6,272 nt of DNA, taken from the NCBI GenBank assembly GCA_018241865.1, contig JAFECY010000095.1, positions 1 through 6,272 on the forward strand, written 5' to 3'. Origin of the DNA: Pseudomonadota bacterium. GTDB lineage: Bacteria; Pseudomonadota; Gammaproteobacteria; Burkholderiales; Burkholderiaceae_D. The notes under the pieces were generated by a model. That model searched no databases. It was given only the letters and a program-made list of their open reading frames with translations, and had not been told where the DNA came from. Below, one piece after another: positions 1 through 6,106 of the stretch; position 1 is the stretch's first letter; each line of letters starts with the position of its first letter. The translations under genes were made by a program, and so were the position numbers.

Positions 1-690
1 AAAACCGAAGGTAAGGAAGGCGAGCGGCGCGAATTGCAACTGGAGTTGAAGGTGTTGGCCGATGTCGGTCTGCTCGGCATGCCGAATGCGGGCAAATCGA
101 CCTTCATCACGGCGGTATCGAATGCGCGGCCGAAGATTGCCGATTATCCTTTCACCACCTTGCATCCAAATCTCGGCGTGGTGCGCGTCTCGCATGAAAA
201 GAGTTTCGTGATCGCCGATATTCCCGGCTTGATCGAAGGCGCGGCCGATGGCGCCGGCCTCGGCGTGCAATTTCTGCGGCATCTGCAGCGTACCGGCTTG
301 TTGCTGCACATCGTCGATCTCGCACCGTTCGATGATACTGATCCGGTCAAGGAAGCCAAGGCCATCGTAAAGGAATTGAAGAAATACGACGAGACGCTGT
401 ACGACAAGCCGCGTTGGCTAGTGTTGAACAAACTCGACGTGGTGCCGGAAGACGAGCGTACGAAGCGCGTCAAGGATTTCATCAAGCGTTTCGGCTGGAA
501 AGGGTCGGTGTTTGAAATTTCGGCACTGACGCGCGAGGGTTGCGAAGAGTTGATCGTGGCAATTTACGAGTATCTGGCTGAGCAGCGCCAGCACGAAAGT
601 CGCGCCGAGGAAACACAGATGGCGGCAGAGGCGCGCGGCATCGTGTCGATCGATCCCGACGATCCGCGCTTCAAGGTCATCGATCAATAA
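1..690 (+). CDS. obgE: Obg-family GTPase ObgE/CgtA, 3' part (N-terminus cut by window edge)
   Basis: The reading frame is open from base 1, so this is the last 229 codons of a longer gene; the TTG at 34 is an internal leucine, not a start. All five GTPase motifs are visible (numbered from the first codon in the window): P-loop GMPNAGKST at 26-34, switch I with PFTT at 50-53, DIPGLIEGA at 73-81, NKLD at 143-146 and SAL at 174-176. Missing is the glycine-rich Obg fold, about 150 residues in this family. The last 40 or so residues form a short, charged tail, and no OCT domain is seen. Obg proteins bind GTP, associate with the large ribosomal subunit and act in its assembly and in growth control. 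In betaproteobacteria the gene usually follows rplU and rpmA, which would lie to the left. It ends 8 bp before proB, so the two are probably co-transcribed. The identification is secure. Confidence 0.97.
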   Translation, partial: KTEGKEGERRELQLELKVLADVGLLGMPNAGKSTFITAVSNARPKIADYPFTTLHPNLGVVRVSHEKSFVIADIPGLIEGAADGAGLGVQFLRHLQRTGLLLHIVDLAPFDDTDPVKEAKAIVKELKKYDETLYDKPRWLVLNKLDVVPEDERTKRVKDFIKRFGWKGSVFEISALTREGCEELIVAIYEYLAEQRQHESRAEETQMAAEARGIVSIDPDDPRFKVIDQ

Positions 691-698
691 ACCTACCG

Positions 699-1817
699 AT
701 GAACGCTGTCATCCAACAAGCCAAACGCCTGATCGTCAAGGTCGGTTCCTCTCTGGTCACGAATGAAGGACGGGGGCTGGATGCCGCCGCCATCGCCAAA
801 TGGGCATCGCAGATTGCACAATTGCGCGCGCTAGGTAAGGAAGTGGTGCTAGTGAGTTCGGGGGCGATTGCCGAAGGCATGTTGCGCTTGGGCTTCGCCA
901 AACGGCCGACCGGCATCCACGAACTGCAGGCTTGTGCCGCCGTCGGCCAGATGGGACTGGCGCAGATTTACGAATCGAGTTTTCGCGCCCATCAACTTGG
1001 CACCGCGCAAATTTTGTTGACGCATGCCGATCTAGCTGACCGCGAGCGCTACCTCAATGCGCGCTCGACCTTGTTCACGTTGTTGCAGATGAACATAGTG
1101 CCGATCATGAACGAGAACGACACGGTCATCACTGACGAAATCAAGTTTGGCGACAACGACACGTTGGGGGCCTTGGTGGCCAATCTGATCGAAGGTGATG
1201 CGCTCATCATTTTGACCGATCAGAAGGGCTTGTACACTGCCGATCCACGTAAAAATCCGACCGCGCAATTCGTGCACGAAGCCAAGGCCGGCGATCCGGC
1301 GTTGGAGGCAATGGCGGGCGGTGCCGGCAGTAGTATCGGCCGCGGCGGCATGCTGACTAAAATTCTGGCAGCCAAGCGTGCTGCCACCTCTGGCGCGCAT
1401 ACGGTGATCGCTTGGGGGCGGGAGGAGAATGTGCTGATACGCTTGGCTGGCGGCGAAGCGATCGGCACCCAGTTGACGGCGCAGATGGCGCAATTGACTG
1501 CACGCAAGCAGTGGATGGCCGATCATTTACACACAGCAGGTCGGGTAGTGTTGGACGACGGCGCGGTGCAAAAATTAACCGCCGAAGGCAAATCTTTGCT
1601 GCCGATTGGCGTGGCGGAGGTCGGGGGGGAATTCGGCCGCGGTGATGTGATTACCTGTTTTGATGCGTCGGGACGCGCGGTGGCGCGCGGTATCAGCAAC
1701 TACACCAGTACCGAGGCGCAGCGCATCATGCGCCATCCTTCATCTGAAATTCTCGAGATACTTGGCTTTGTCGAAGAGCCTGAGTTGATTCATCGCGACA
1801 ATTTAGTGCTGCTGTAA
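699..1817 (+). CDS. proB: Glutamate 5-kinase ProB (kinase plus PUA domain)
   Basis: This cytoplasmic enzyme phosphorylates the gamma-carboxylate of L-glutamate with ATP, the first committed step of proline synthesis. The product passes to ProA, which is not in this window. The 372-residue length is normal (E. coli 367). Visible are the N-terminal kinase signature with K14 in [15 protein letters not shown]149 and the GDND stretch at 151-154, and RGGMLTK with K221. These correspond to E. coli K10, K145, D148-D150 and K217 with a constant offset of four. A PUA domain occupies roughly residues 280-360. The ATG at 699 lies 8 bp after the obgE stop and has no clear Shine-Dalgarno, so re-initiation by ribosomes finishing obgE is likely (inference). 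The family is feedback-inhibited by proline. The gene ends 26 bp before the opposing CNP1-like gene. Confidence 0.97.
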   Translation: MNAVIQQAKRLIVKVGSSLVTNEGRGLDAAAIAKWASQIAQLRALGKEVVLVSSGAIAEGMLRLGFAKRPTGIHELQACAAVGQMGLAQIYESSFRAHQLGTAQILLTHADLADRERYLNARSTLFTLLQMNIVPIMNENDTVITDEIKFGDNDTLGALVANLIEGDALIILTDQKGLYTADPRKNPTAQFVHEAKAGDPALEAMAGGAGSSIGRGGMLTKILAAKRAATSGAHTVIAWGREENVLIRLAGGEAIGTQLTAQMAQLTARKQWMADHLHTAGRVVLDDGAVQKLTAEGKSLLPIGVAEVGGEFGRGDVITCFDASGRAVARGISNYTSTEAQRIMRHPSSEILEILGFVEEPELIHRDNLVLL

Positions 1818-1843
1818 GTTTGGCCGGCATCCGGTTGCATCAC

Positions 1844-2401
1844 TTACTTCGGCATGTACCGGTCGGCCACGGGTTTCATGCGCAAATGCCGCGCGATATC
1901 ATCGGCCGAACCCGCTACGGCTTCGCCATCGCACAGGAAATCCGTCATGAGGATTGCGTGATATGGATTGCTGACGTGTTGTGTAATCGGCTCCCATTTG
2001 TCACGATGCGAACGCGACCAGCTACCGTCTTTGCGGCCGAAGGCATATAGCTTTCTTTCCTTTGACTTGCAGCGGATACCCTCGTAGCTAATGTTTTCCG
2101 CGCCGCCGGAACCTTTTGCCATCAGCGTATAGCGCACCACGGCGTCGCTACCAACCGACAGGGATTTGGTATCGATCGAGAAGGTATAGGTTGCAGTCGG
2201 ACTGACATAAAAGGGAATCAGGTTTTCTTGCTTGGGTGCTGCCGGCAACTGCACGGCGATTTCCTGCCACGGTTTTTCCGTGTCGTCGAAATCTTCCTCG
2301 AACTTCGATTGTGCTTGGGTAACGCCGGTCAGCAACAGAGCAGCCAGCGGTAGGCAGCGCAGGCATCGGCGGGTTGCGGAAAAGATCGCTTGCTTATTCA
2401 T
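1844..2401 (-). CDS. CNP1-like family exported protein, function unknown
   Basis: A 185-residue protein that I recognise as the CNP1-like family (Pfam PF08750 by recall), found mainly in betaproteobacteria and without an established function. It opens with a signal peptide: positive residues R11, R12, R15, a hydrophobic core at about 17-27, and a likely signal peptidase I site after A30 (TQA). No lipobox is present, so a soluble periplasmic protein is expected. The mature part carries the family stretches [34 protein letters not shown] and GSWSRS. It has just two cysteines, C111 and C157, which could form a disulfide. I place the start at the ATG at 2401 because the signal peptide begins there; an in-frame extension to 2464 would only add rppH-overlapping residues ahead of it. 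The start overlaps the rppH stop by 8 bp (ATGAATAA), implying coupled translation. No terminator is seen after its stop. Confidence 0.86.
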   Translation of the reverse strand: MNKQAIFSATRRCLRCLPLAALLLTGVTQAQSKFEEDFDDTEKPWQEIAVQLPAAPKQENLIPFYVSPTATYTFSIDTKSLSVGSDAVVRYTLMAKGSGGAENISYEGIRCKSKERKLYAFGRKDGSWSRSHRDKWEPITQHVSNPYHAILMTDFLCDGEAVAGSADDIARHLRMKPVADRYMPK

Positions 2402-2984
2402 CCTTGGATTCCATTTCGTGGGAGAGCGGTTCCGTGTCTTCCGTCGAGCGCGGCCCATGGGCATGGCGCAGGTAGCGTGAAACCTGTTGGCGCGAGCCGC
2501 CTTGGTGTGCAGGCTTGCTCAGGTAGCGCGACAACTCTTGTAAAGCGCGTTGATAGACGTCGCGTTTGAATTCGATGACGACATCTAACGGTACCCAGTA
2601 GTGGTGCCAGCGCCAAGCGTCGAACTCAGGGTGGTCGGTCAGGCGCAAGTTGATGTCACAGTCGCGTCCTACCATGCGTAGCAAGAACCAGATCTGCTTC
2701 TGCCCTTTGTAATGGCCGCGAATCTCGCGTTTGATGAAGCGATCCGGCACTTCGTAGCGCAGCCAGTCGCGCGTGCGGCCGACGACTTTCACGTGCTCGG
2801 CCTTCAAGCCGATTTCCTCTTCTAATTCCCGGTACATCGCCTGTTCCGGCGTTTCGCCGTACTTGATCCCGCCTTGCGGGAATTGCCAGGAATGTTCGCG
2901 CACGCGCTTGCCCCACCACACTTCATTGTGTGCGTTGAGCAAGATAATGCCGACGTTCGGGCGGAAGCCTTCACGGTCCAGCAT
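2394..2984 (-). CDS. rppH: RNA pyrophosphohydrolase RppH (Nudix hydrolase)
   Basis: RppH removes pyrophosphate from the 5' triphosphate end of mRNAs, leaving a monophosphate that stimulates RNase E decay. The 196-residue protein begins [17 protein letters not shown], typical of the proteobacterial family. A complete Nudix box spans residues 38-60, with R52, E53, E56 and E57 in place for metal binding and catalysis. The family segments [14 protein letters not shown] and FEAW-like FDAW (the [12 protein letters not shown] region) are also present. Beyond about residue 160 a polar tail (QGGSRQQ...EMESKDE) makes it longer than the E. coli protein (176), as is usual in betaproteobacteria. I chose the ATG at 2984 over the GTG at 2990 because a GAGG Shine-Dalgarno sits 7 nt before the ATG but only 1 nt before the GTG. 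It is the first gene of a two-gene unit with the CNP1-like gene, divergent from proS. Confidence 0.96.
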   Translation of the reverse strand: MLDREGFRPNVGIILLNAHNEVWWGKRVREHSWQFPQGGIKYGETPEQAMYRELEEEIGLKAEHVKVVGRTRDWLRYEVPDRFIKREIRGHYKGQKQIWFLLRMVGRDCDINLRLTDHPEFDAWRWHHYWVPLDVVIEFKRDVYQRALQELSRYLSKPAHQGGSRQQVSRYLRHAHGPRSTEDTEPLSHEMESKDE

Positions 2985-2991
2985 GATCACA

Positions 2992-2995
2992 CCTC
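2992..2995 (-). promoter_or_regulatory. Shine-Dalgarno of rppH (decides the start)
   Basis: On the minus strand GAGG is followed by 7 nt (TGTGATC) and then ATG at 2984. The same element lies only 1 nt from the in-frame GTG at 2990, which is too close, so the ATG is the start. Confidence 0.75.
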
Positions 2996-3055
2996 AAAAA
3001 CTTTCTGCGGCCGGCACCCTTGGCACAAAACCAATTCGTGAACCCGTCAACCCAT

Positions 3056-3067
3056 CCGGCAAGCCGG
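3056..3067. repeat. Short inverted repeat in the rppH leader
   Basis: CCGGC-AA-GCCGG is a perfect 5-bp dyad with a 2-bp centre. A 2-nt loop is too tight for a stable RNA hairpin without opening one pair. No T-run follows on either strand, so it does not look like an intrinsic terminator. It could be a protein-binding dyad or chance in GC-rich DNA. Confidence 0.3.
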
Positions 3068-3138
3068 GGGCGAGGAAGAAGTCGCGTATTGTGCGAAGAA
3101 TGGGTGCATCAGCCAGCTAATCCTTTAAAATTGAGTTG

Positions 3139-3146
3139 ATTATAAC
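3139..3146. promoter_or_regulatory. Overlapping divergent -10 elements between rppH and proS
   Basis: The octamer ATTATAAC contains TATAAT on the minus strand (3144 to 3139, perfect -10 consensus) and TATAAC on the plus strand (3141-3146, 5 of 6). The two share the TATA core. The minus-strand element has a poor -35 candidate (TTCTTT at 3166-3161, spacer 16), and no -35 match is visible for the plus strand. Predicted starts are near 3132 for rppH, giving a leader of about 148 nt, and near 3153 for proS, giving about 23 nt. The 191-bp region holds no gene and is AT-rich only around this element, which fits a promoter. Without -35 matches or transcript data this stays a prediction. Confidence 0.5.
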
Positions 3147-3175
3147 CCTCTCTTTTTGAAAAAGAATTCATCGAT

Positions 3176-4897
3176 ATGCGCGCTTCACGATTTTTTATTT
3201 CCACCCTCAAAGAAGCTCCTTCCGACGCCGAAATCATCAGTCACAAATTGATGATGCGAGCCGGCATGATTAAACGTCTTGGTTCCGGTATTTACACGTA
3301 TATGCCGATGGGACTGCGTGTTATCCGCAAGGTAGAAAAGATCCTGCGCGAGGAAATGGATCGCTCCGGCGCAGTCGAGTTGCTGATGCCGGTGGTGCAA
3401 CCGGCCGAGCTGTGGCAGGAAACGAAGCGTTGGGACAAAATGGGGCCGGAGCTGATGCGGGTGAAAGATCGCCACGGCCGCGACTTCGCCATTCAGCCGA
3501 CGTCGGAAGAAGTAATTACCGACGTGGCACGCAGCGAAATCAAATCGTACAAAAAGCTGCCGGTCAACTTCTATCATATCCAGACCAAATTTCGTGATGA
3601 GCGCCGGCCGCGCTTCGGCCTGATGCGCGGCCGCGAATTCACCATGAAGGATGCGTATTCCTTCGACCGCGATGTCGCCGGTATGCAGCAGTCTTACCAG
3701 ATCATGTACGACGCATACGTGCGTATTTTCAACCGCTTCGGCCTGCAGTTTCGCGCGGTGGCGGCCGACAATGGCGCGATCGGCGGTTCCGGTTCGCATG
3801 AGTTTCACGTGATCGCCGATACCGGTGAGGATGCGCTGGTGTATTGCCCGCAATCGGATTACGCCGCCAATATCGAAGCGGCGGAAGCGCTGGCTCCAGT
3901 GACGGCACGTGTGACGGCGACGCAAGAGTTGGTCAAGACGCCGACGCCGGGCAAGTCGAAGTGTGAAGATGTTGCTGCCTTGCTGGGCTTGCCCTTGTCG
4001 CGCACGGTCAAGTCGATCGTGCTGGCTGCTGAAAAAGAAACGGGTAAGGAAATCTGGCTGCTGCTGCTGCGCGGCGATCATGAACTGAACGAGGTCAAGG
4101 CCGGCAAGGTGCCGGGGCTGGGTGCGTTCCGTTTTGCTGCCGAGAGTGAGATTATGGAGTGGTTCGGTTCGCCGCCCGGCTATCTCGGACCGATTGGTAC
4201 AAAGAAGCCGGTCAAGATCGTGGCCGATCGCACGGTGGCCACCATGAGCGACTTCGTCTGCGGCGCCAACGAAACCGATTTCCACTACACCGGCGCCAAC
4301 TGGGGGCGCGATCTTCCCGAGCCGCTAGTGGCGGATTTACGCAACGTGGTGGCAGGCGATCCTTCGCCGGACGGTAAAGGTGAGTTGGCGATCCAGCGCG
4401 GCATCGAGGTTGGTCACGTGTTTCAGCTCGGCACGCGCTATTCCCAGGATATGCAGGCGACCTATTTGGATGAGGGCGGCAAACAGCAATTGATGCAGAT
4501 GGGTTGTTACGGGATTGGCGTCACTCGTATCTTGGGCGCGGCGATTGAGCAGAATTTCGATGACAAGGGCATCATCTGGCCGGCGTCGATTGCGCCGTTT
4601 GAGGTGGTGATCTGTCCGATGGGTTATGACCGTAGCGAAAGCGTCAAAGCCGAAACGGACAAGCTTTACGATGCGTTGCTGGCGGCTGGTGTCGATGCGG
4701 TGCTCGATGATCGCGGAGAGCGTCCGGGGGCGATGTTCGCTGATTGGGAATTGATCGGCGTGCCGCATCGGATCGTGGTCGGTGAGCGTGGCCTGAAGGA
4801 GGGCATGCTCGAATACCAAGGGCGACGCGATGCGGCGGCGACGCCGGTGGCTGCGAACGACATGGTGGCCTTCATTCAAGGCAGGTTGGCGAATTAG
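3176..4897 (+). CDS. proS: Prolyl-tRNA synthetase ProS, bacterial type with INS editing domain
   Basis: This cytoplasmic class IIa synthetase charges tRNA-Pro with proline and clears mischarged Ala-tRNA-Pro. The 573 residues match the bacterial-type length (E. coli 572). The order is a class II catalytic core with motif 1 around residues 66-75 (LLMPVVQP) and motif 2 from F139 ([11 protein letters not shown]140), an inserted editing (INS) domain at about 220-405, then motif 3 at 443-452 ([10 protein letters not shown]), and a C-terminal anticodon-binding domain from about 470 ([10 protein letters not shown]). The INS domain is intact: K279 lies at the position of E. coli K279 (TVKS), GDHELNE is present, and H370 probably matches E. 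coli H369, so post-transfer editing is expected. The ATG at 3176 gives the family start [15 protein letters not shown]; the Shine-Dalgarno is weak (AAAGAA). It leads a two-gene unit with the transglycosylase gene one base downstream. Confidence 0.98.
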   Translation: MRASRFFISTLKEAPSDAEIISHKLMMRAGMIKRLGSGIYTYMPMGLRVIRKVEKILREEMDRSGAVELLMPVVQPAELWQETKRWDKMGPELMRVKDRHGRDFAIQPTSEEVITDVARSEIKSYKKLPVNFYHIQTKFRDERRPRFGLMRGREFTMKDAYSFDRDVAGMQQSYQIMYDAYVRIFNRFGLQFRAVAADNGAIGGSGSHEFHVIADTGEDALVYCPQSDYAANIEAAEALAPVTARVTATQELVKTPTPGKSKCEDVAALLGLPLSRTVKSIVLAAEKETGKEIWLLLLRGDHELNEVKAGKVPGLGAFRFAAESEIMEWFGSPPGYLGPIGTKKPVKIVADRTVATMSDFVCGANETDFHYTGANWGRDLPEPLVADLRNVVAGDPSPDGKGELAIQRGIEVGHVFQLGTRYSQDMQATYLDEGGKQQLMQMGCYGIGVTRILGAAIEQNFDDKGIIWPASIAPFEVVICPMGYDRSESVKAETDKLYDALLAAGVDAVLDDRGERPGAMFADWELIGVPHRIVVGERGLKEGMLEYQGRRDAAATPVAANDMVAFIQGRLAN

Positions 4898-4898
4898 C

Positions 4899-5537
4899 AT
4901 GAAGGTAGCGGCGGGTGGTGGTATGCGTGGTGTGTGCAATGCGTTGATAAAGTGGATGGTGCTTGCGCTGCTATCGTGCAGCGTGGCGGCGCATGCCGGC
5001 AACCAGAAGGAAGAGGCGATGGCCGATGGCGTGCGTCTGGCGCTGGAGCGTGCCATCAACGATCCGCGTCCGCCCAAGCCGCAATTCGCCGACATCAACG
5101 AACGCATCAAATATCTGCGTTGGTTGGGCGAGATGTCGAGTCGTTTGCAAAAGAAATTACCGGACTCGCAGGTACGTAAGGAGTTTCTGCAAACGGCTTG
5201 GTATGAAGCCAAGCGTGCCGGTTTGGAGCCGGCGATGGTGTTGGGTTTGATTCAGGTGGAATCGGCTTTTCGCAAATACGCGGTGTCGCCGGTGGGGGCA
5301 CATGGTTACATGCAGGTCATGCCGTTCTGGGCGCGCGTGATTGGCGATGGCGACCGCAGCAAACTGTTCAAGATGCAAACCAATCTGCGTTATGGTTGCC
5401 AGATTCTGCGCATGTATCTGGATATGGAGCGTGGCGATCTGTATCTGGCGCTGGGACGATATAACGGCAGCCGTGGTCGGCCGGAATACCCTAATGCTGT
5501 GCTGGCGGCATGGAAGAATTGGGAATTCAATGATTGA
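4899..5537 (+). CDS. Small exported lytic transglycosylase (SLT/GH23-type)
   Basis: A 212-residue protein with an N-terminal signal peptide and a C-terminal SLT domain. Such enzymes cut the MurNAc-GlcNAc bond of peptidoglycan to form 1,6-anhydroMurNAc ends. The signal core is at about 19-31 with probable cleavage after A33 (AHA). C27 in LLSC loosely resembles a lipobox, but K18 close upstream and the AHA site favour a soluble periplasmic form. The catalytic glutamate is E121 in IQVESAF, followed by SPVGAHGYMQVMP at 130-142. The substrate-groove motif is RYNGSRG at 187-193, where many family members have AYNAG. Residues 35-105 are helical and charged, with no recognised domain. The ATG at 4899 follows the proS stop after one base, suggesting coupling; a second in-frame ATG at 4923 would shorten the signal peptide and is nearly as plausible. 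I recognise the family but not a specific Mlt or Slt name. Confidence 0.91.
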   Translation: MKVAAGGGMRGVCNALIKWMVLALLSCSVAAHAGNQKEEAMADGVRLALERAINDPRPPKPQFADINERIKYLRWLGEMSSRLQKKLPDSQVRKEFLQTAWYEAKRAGLEPAMVLGLIQVESAFRKYAVSPVGAHGYMQVMPFWARVIGDGDRSKLFKMQTNLRYGCQILRMYLDMERGDLYLALGRYNGSRGRPEYPNAVLAAWKNWEFND

Positions 5538-5578
5538 GAGAGCGCGACACTTATCCAGTGTAACGTTAGGATAGGCAG

Positions 5579-5615
5579 AAACAAAAACGCCCGCGCGATG
5601 CGGGCGTTTTTGTTT
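5579..5615. terminator. Symmetric intrinsic terminator between convergent genes
   Basis: A perfect 16-bp stem (5579-5594 with 5600-5615) closes a 5-nt loop GCGAT. Its core is CGCCCGC/GCGGGCG, and the outer part reads TTTTTGTTT downstream of the core on each strand. It should therefore terminate the proS-transglycosylase unit from the left and the H1-like gene from the right. It lies 41 bp after the first stop and 15 bp after the second. The 41-bp spacer also holds a weak hairpin (ACACT/AGTGT, 5547-5561) and the palindrome TAACGTTA (5561-5568), for which I see no role. Confidence 0.92.
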
Positions 5616-5630
5616 GGCGCGAGGCGAAAA

Positions 5631-6092
5631 TTATTTCAAATGGCCGGAGATGAGTTTGGTCATCTCGAACATCGAAACGGTTTTCTTGCCGCCAAAAACG
5701 GTTTTCAGCTTGTCGTCGGCATTGATGTTGCGCTTGTTAGCTGCATCTTGAAGTTTGTGCTTCTTGATGTATTCCCACACTTTTTTAGTCACTTCCGTGC
5801 GCGGTAGCGGACTGGCACCGACGACTGCGGCCAAGACTGCGGACGGAGTCAGCGGTTTCATGAATGCTGCATTAGGCTTGCGCGCGGTTTTTGGTTTTGC
5901 TGCTTTTTTTGCTGCTGGCTTTGCGGCTTTCTTTGCAGGAGCGGCTTTCTTGGCTGGGGCTGCTTTTTTTGCTGCTGGCTTTGCGGCTTTCTTTGCAGGA
6001 GCGGCTTTTTTTGCGGGGGCTTTCTTTGCTGCTGCTTTTTTTGCTGCCGGCTTCTTTGCTGCCGGTTTTGCGGCTTTCTTGGCTGTTGCCAT
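5631..6092 (-). CDS. Histone H1-like protein with C-terminal SWIB domain
   Basis: A 153-residue basic protein. Residues 1-73 are nearly all Lys, Ala and Pro in KKAA/KKAP units, resembling the tail of eukaryotic H1 and bacterial H1-like proteins, which bind DNA through charge with little sequence preference. Residues about 77-153 form a SWIB/MDM2-type domain (KPLTPSAVLAAVVG, VTKKVWEYIKKH, LKTVFGGKKTVSMFEMTKLISGHL), a small helical fold known from eukaryotic chromatin remodellers and also found in chlamydiae and many betaproteobacteria. A nucleoid-associated role is inferred; no enzyme motif is present. The ATG at 6092 is fixed by a strong AAGGAGG Shine-Dalgarno 7 nt upstream, suggesting high expression. 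The gene stands alone, convergent to the transglycosylase gene with a shared terminator. The tail contains a 20-residue-period duplication, so its length probably varies between strains. Confidence 0.93.
   Translation of the reverse strand: MATAKKAAKPAAKKPAAKKAAAKKAPAKKAAPAKKAAKPAAKKAAPAKKAAPAKKAAKPAAKKAAKPKTARKPNAAFMKPLTPSAVLAAVVGASPLPRTEVTKKVWEYIKKHKLQDAANKRNINADDKLKTVFGGKKTVSMFEMTKLISGHLK
5899..6008 (-). repeat. 60-bp-period direct duplication within the H1-like tail
   Basis: Bases 5899-5948 recur exactly at 5959-6008: 50 identical bases at an offset of 60 bp, or 20 codons. In the protein the segment KAAPAKKAAKPAAKKAA appears at residues 29-45 and again at 49-65. Identity at synonymous positions over 50 bp points to a recent duplication or gene conversion rather than selection on the protein alone. 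Eight-base T runs inside the copies (plus strand) are further slippage sites. Confidence 0.95.
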
Positions 6093-6099
6093 CTTGAGA

Positions 6100-6106
6100 C
6101 CTCCTT
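6100..6106 (-). promoter_or_regulatory. Strong Shine-Dalgarno of the H1-like gene
   Basis: Minus-strand AAGGAGG, a full match to the anti-Shine-Dalgarno core, lies 7 nt before the ATG at 6092. It is the best ribosome-binding site in the window. Confidence 0.9.

Noticed and set aside
34..36. TTG at 34 as a start for a 218-residue GTPase
   Set aside because: The frame is open to base 1 and the residues before it match Obg (GERRE), so it is internal to a gene cut by the edge.
1032..1526. Open frame of 164 codons on the minus strand opposite proB
   Set aside because: The matching plus strand carries all proB active-site motifs; the antisense product has no recognisable domain.
2985..2990. GTG at 2990 as the rppH start, adding two residues
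   Set aside because: The GAGG element would be only 1 nt away, and family members begin at the MLDREGFRP methionine.
3047..3109. A 20-codon minus-strand ORF in the rppH leader, with Cys and Pro near its end
   Set aside because: There is no good Shine-Dalgarno and no run of regulatory codons, and its length is expected by chance. Kept only as a note under the leader finding.
3185..4285. Long open frame of 366 codons on the minus strand opposite proS
   Set aside because: It lies wholly within the intact, well-recognised proS. Its translation is rich in His, Arg and Gln with no family resemblance, the usual antisense shadow of GC-biased codons.
4968..4980. Lipobox-like LLSC in the transglycosylase signal sequence
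   Set aside because: A lysine lies too near upstream for a standard lipoprotein signal, and a good signal peptidase I site (AHA) follows. Not excluded, but less likely.
4337..5212. Open frame of 291 codons on the minus strand across the proS/transglycosylase junction
   Set aside because: It is antisense to two confident genes, its composition is Arg/His-rich, and no motif is seen.
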